From assembly GCA_961205875.1 (NCBI GenBank), contig OY540822.1, positions 13,146,501 to 13,210,500 of the forward strand: a stretch of 64,000 nucleotides of DNA, in the 5' to 3' direction. Position numbers and translations under genes: made by a program. This document shows, piece after piece, positions 63,962 through 64,000 of this stretch. The notes beneath the pieces are model-generated. The model did not search any database. It saw only the letters and a list, made by a program, of their open reading frames with translations, and had not been told where the DNA came from. Origin of the DNA: Sialis fuliginosa (taxonomy: Eukaryota > Arthropoda > Insecta > Megaloptera > Sialidae). Every line of letters begins with the position of its first letter. Position 1 is the first letter of the stretch.

Positions 63962-64000
63962 GTAAGTCAATTTATATCAGGTGTTTTATGGACAGTGGCA

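Noticed and set aside
1-64000. CRISPR array, rRNA gene, LTR or other virus-like element, complete LINE
   Set aside because: No regular spaced repeats, rRNA wording, paired long terminal repeats, or reverse-transcriptase or capsid-like frames were seen on either strand.

Overview
The window is AT-rich nuclear DNA from an animal, almost certainly an insect. Introns inside genes are mostly 54-120 bp with GT-AG borders. The gene set fits an insect: a CLIP-domain serine protease, a Semaphorin-1A-type transmembrane semaphorin, and RSBN1/KDM9. Short terminal-inverted-repeat elements are scattered throughout. A UBF-like HMG-box gene argues weakly against Drosophila-type flies. I cannot name the order; Hemiptera or Coleoptera are guesses.

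Seven protein genes are supported by exon-by-exon reading. They are PPM1H-type PP2C phosphatase (+, 1-1293, 5' end outside the window), CLIP-domain trypsin-like protease (-, 1569-5305), UBTF-like HMG-box protein (-, 9481-11260), mitochondrial pyruvate carrier 2 (+, 11898-12454), RSBN1/KDM9 (-, 18579-22224), Semaphorin-1A (-, 25195-36286) and MFSD12 (+, 60887-63961, running off the right edge). For the five genes whose coding sequence is complete (protease, UBTF, MPC2, RSBN1, Sema1a), the joined exons give a length divisible by three.

Layout: PPM1H and the protease converge with only 275 bp between their stop codons. UBTF and MPC2 are divergent across a 637-bp shared promoter region. RSBN1 and Sema1a lie head-to-tail on the minus strand. 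Sema1a and MFSD12 diverge across about 24.5 kb (36.3-60.9 kb) with no recognisable coding gene. Both have a candidate splice acceptor just upstream of the start codon, so that interval probably holds their promoters and long 5' introns. It is crowded with palindromic and foldback elements. The genes are unrelated housekeeping, signalling or immune genes, not one pathway.

The most interesting observation is at the end of Sema1a. Its stop codon is TGA followed by CTAG, the context known for stop-codon readthrough, and a consensus splice donor begins nine bases after the stop. Other points of interest are a 117-bp (39-codon) minisatellite that stays open in frame, a foldback element with about 350-bp arms present twice, a TTAA-flanked palindromic element, an AGATCT-studded palindrome, and a 384-bp hAT-like element with a perfect 8-bp target duplication in an MFSD12 intron. 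I found no rRNA gene, CRISPR array or intact mobile-element protein, and no convincing sign of a new biological system.
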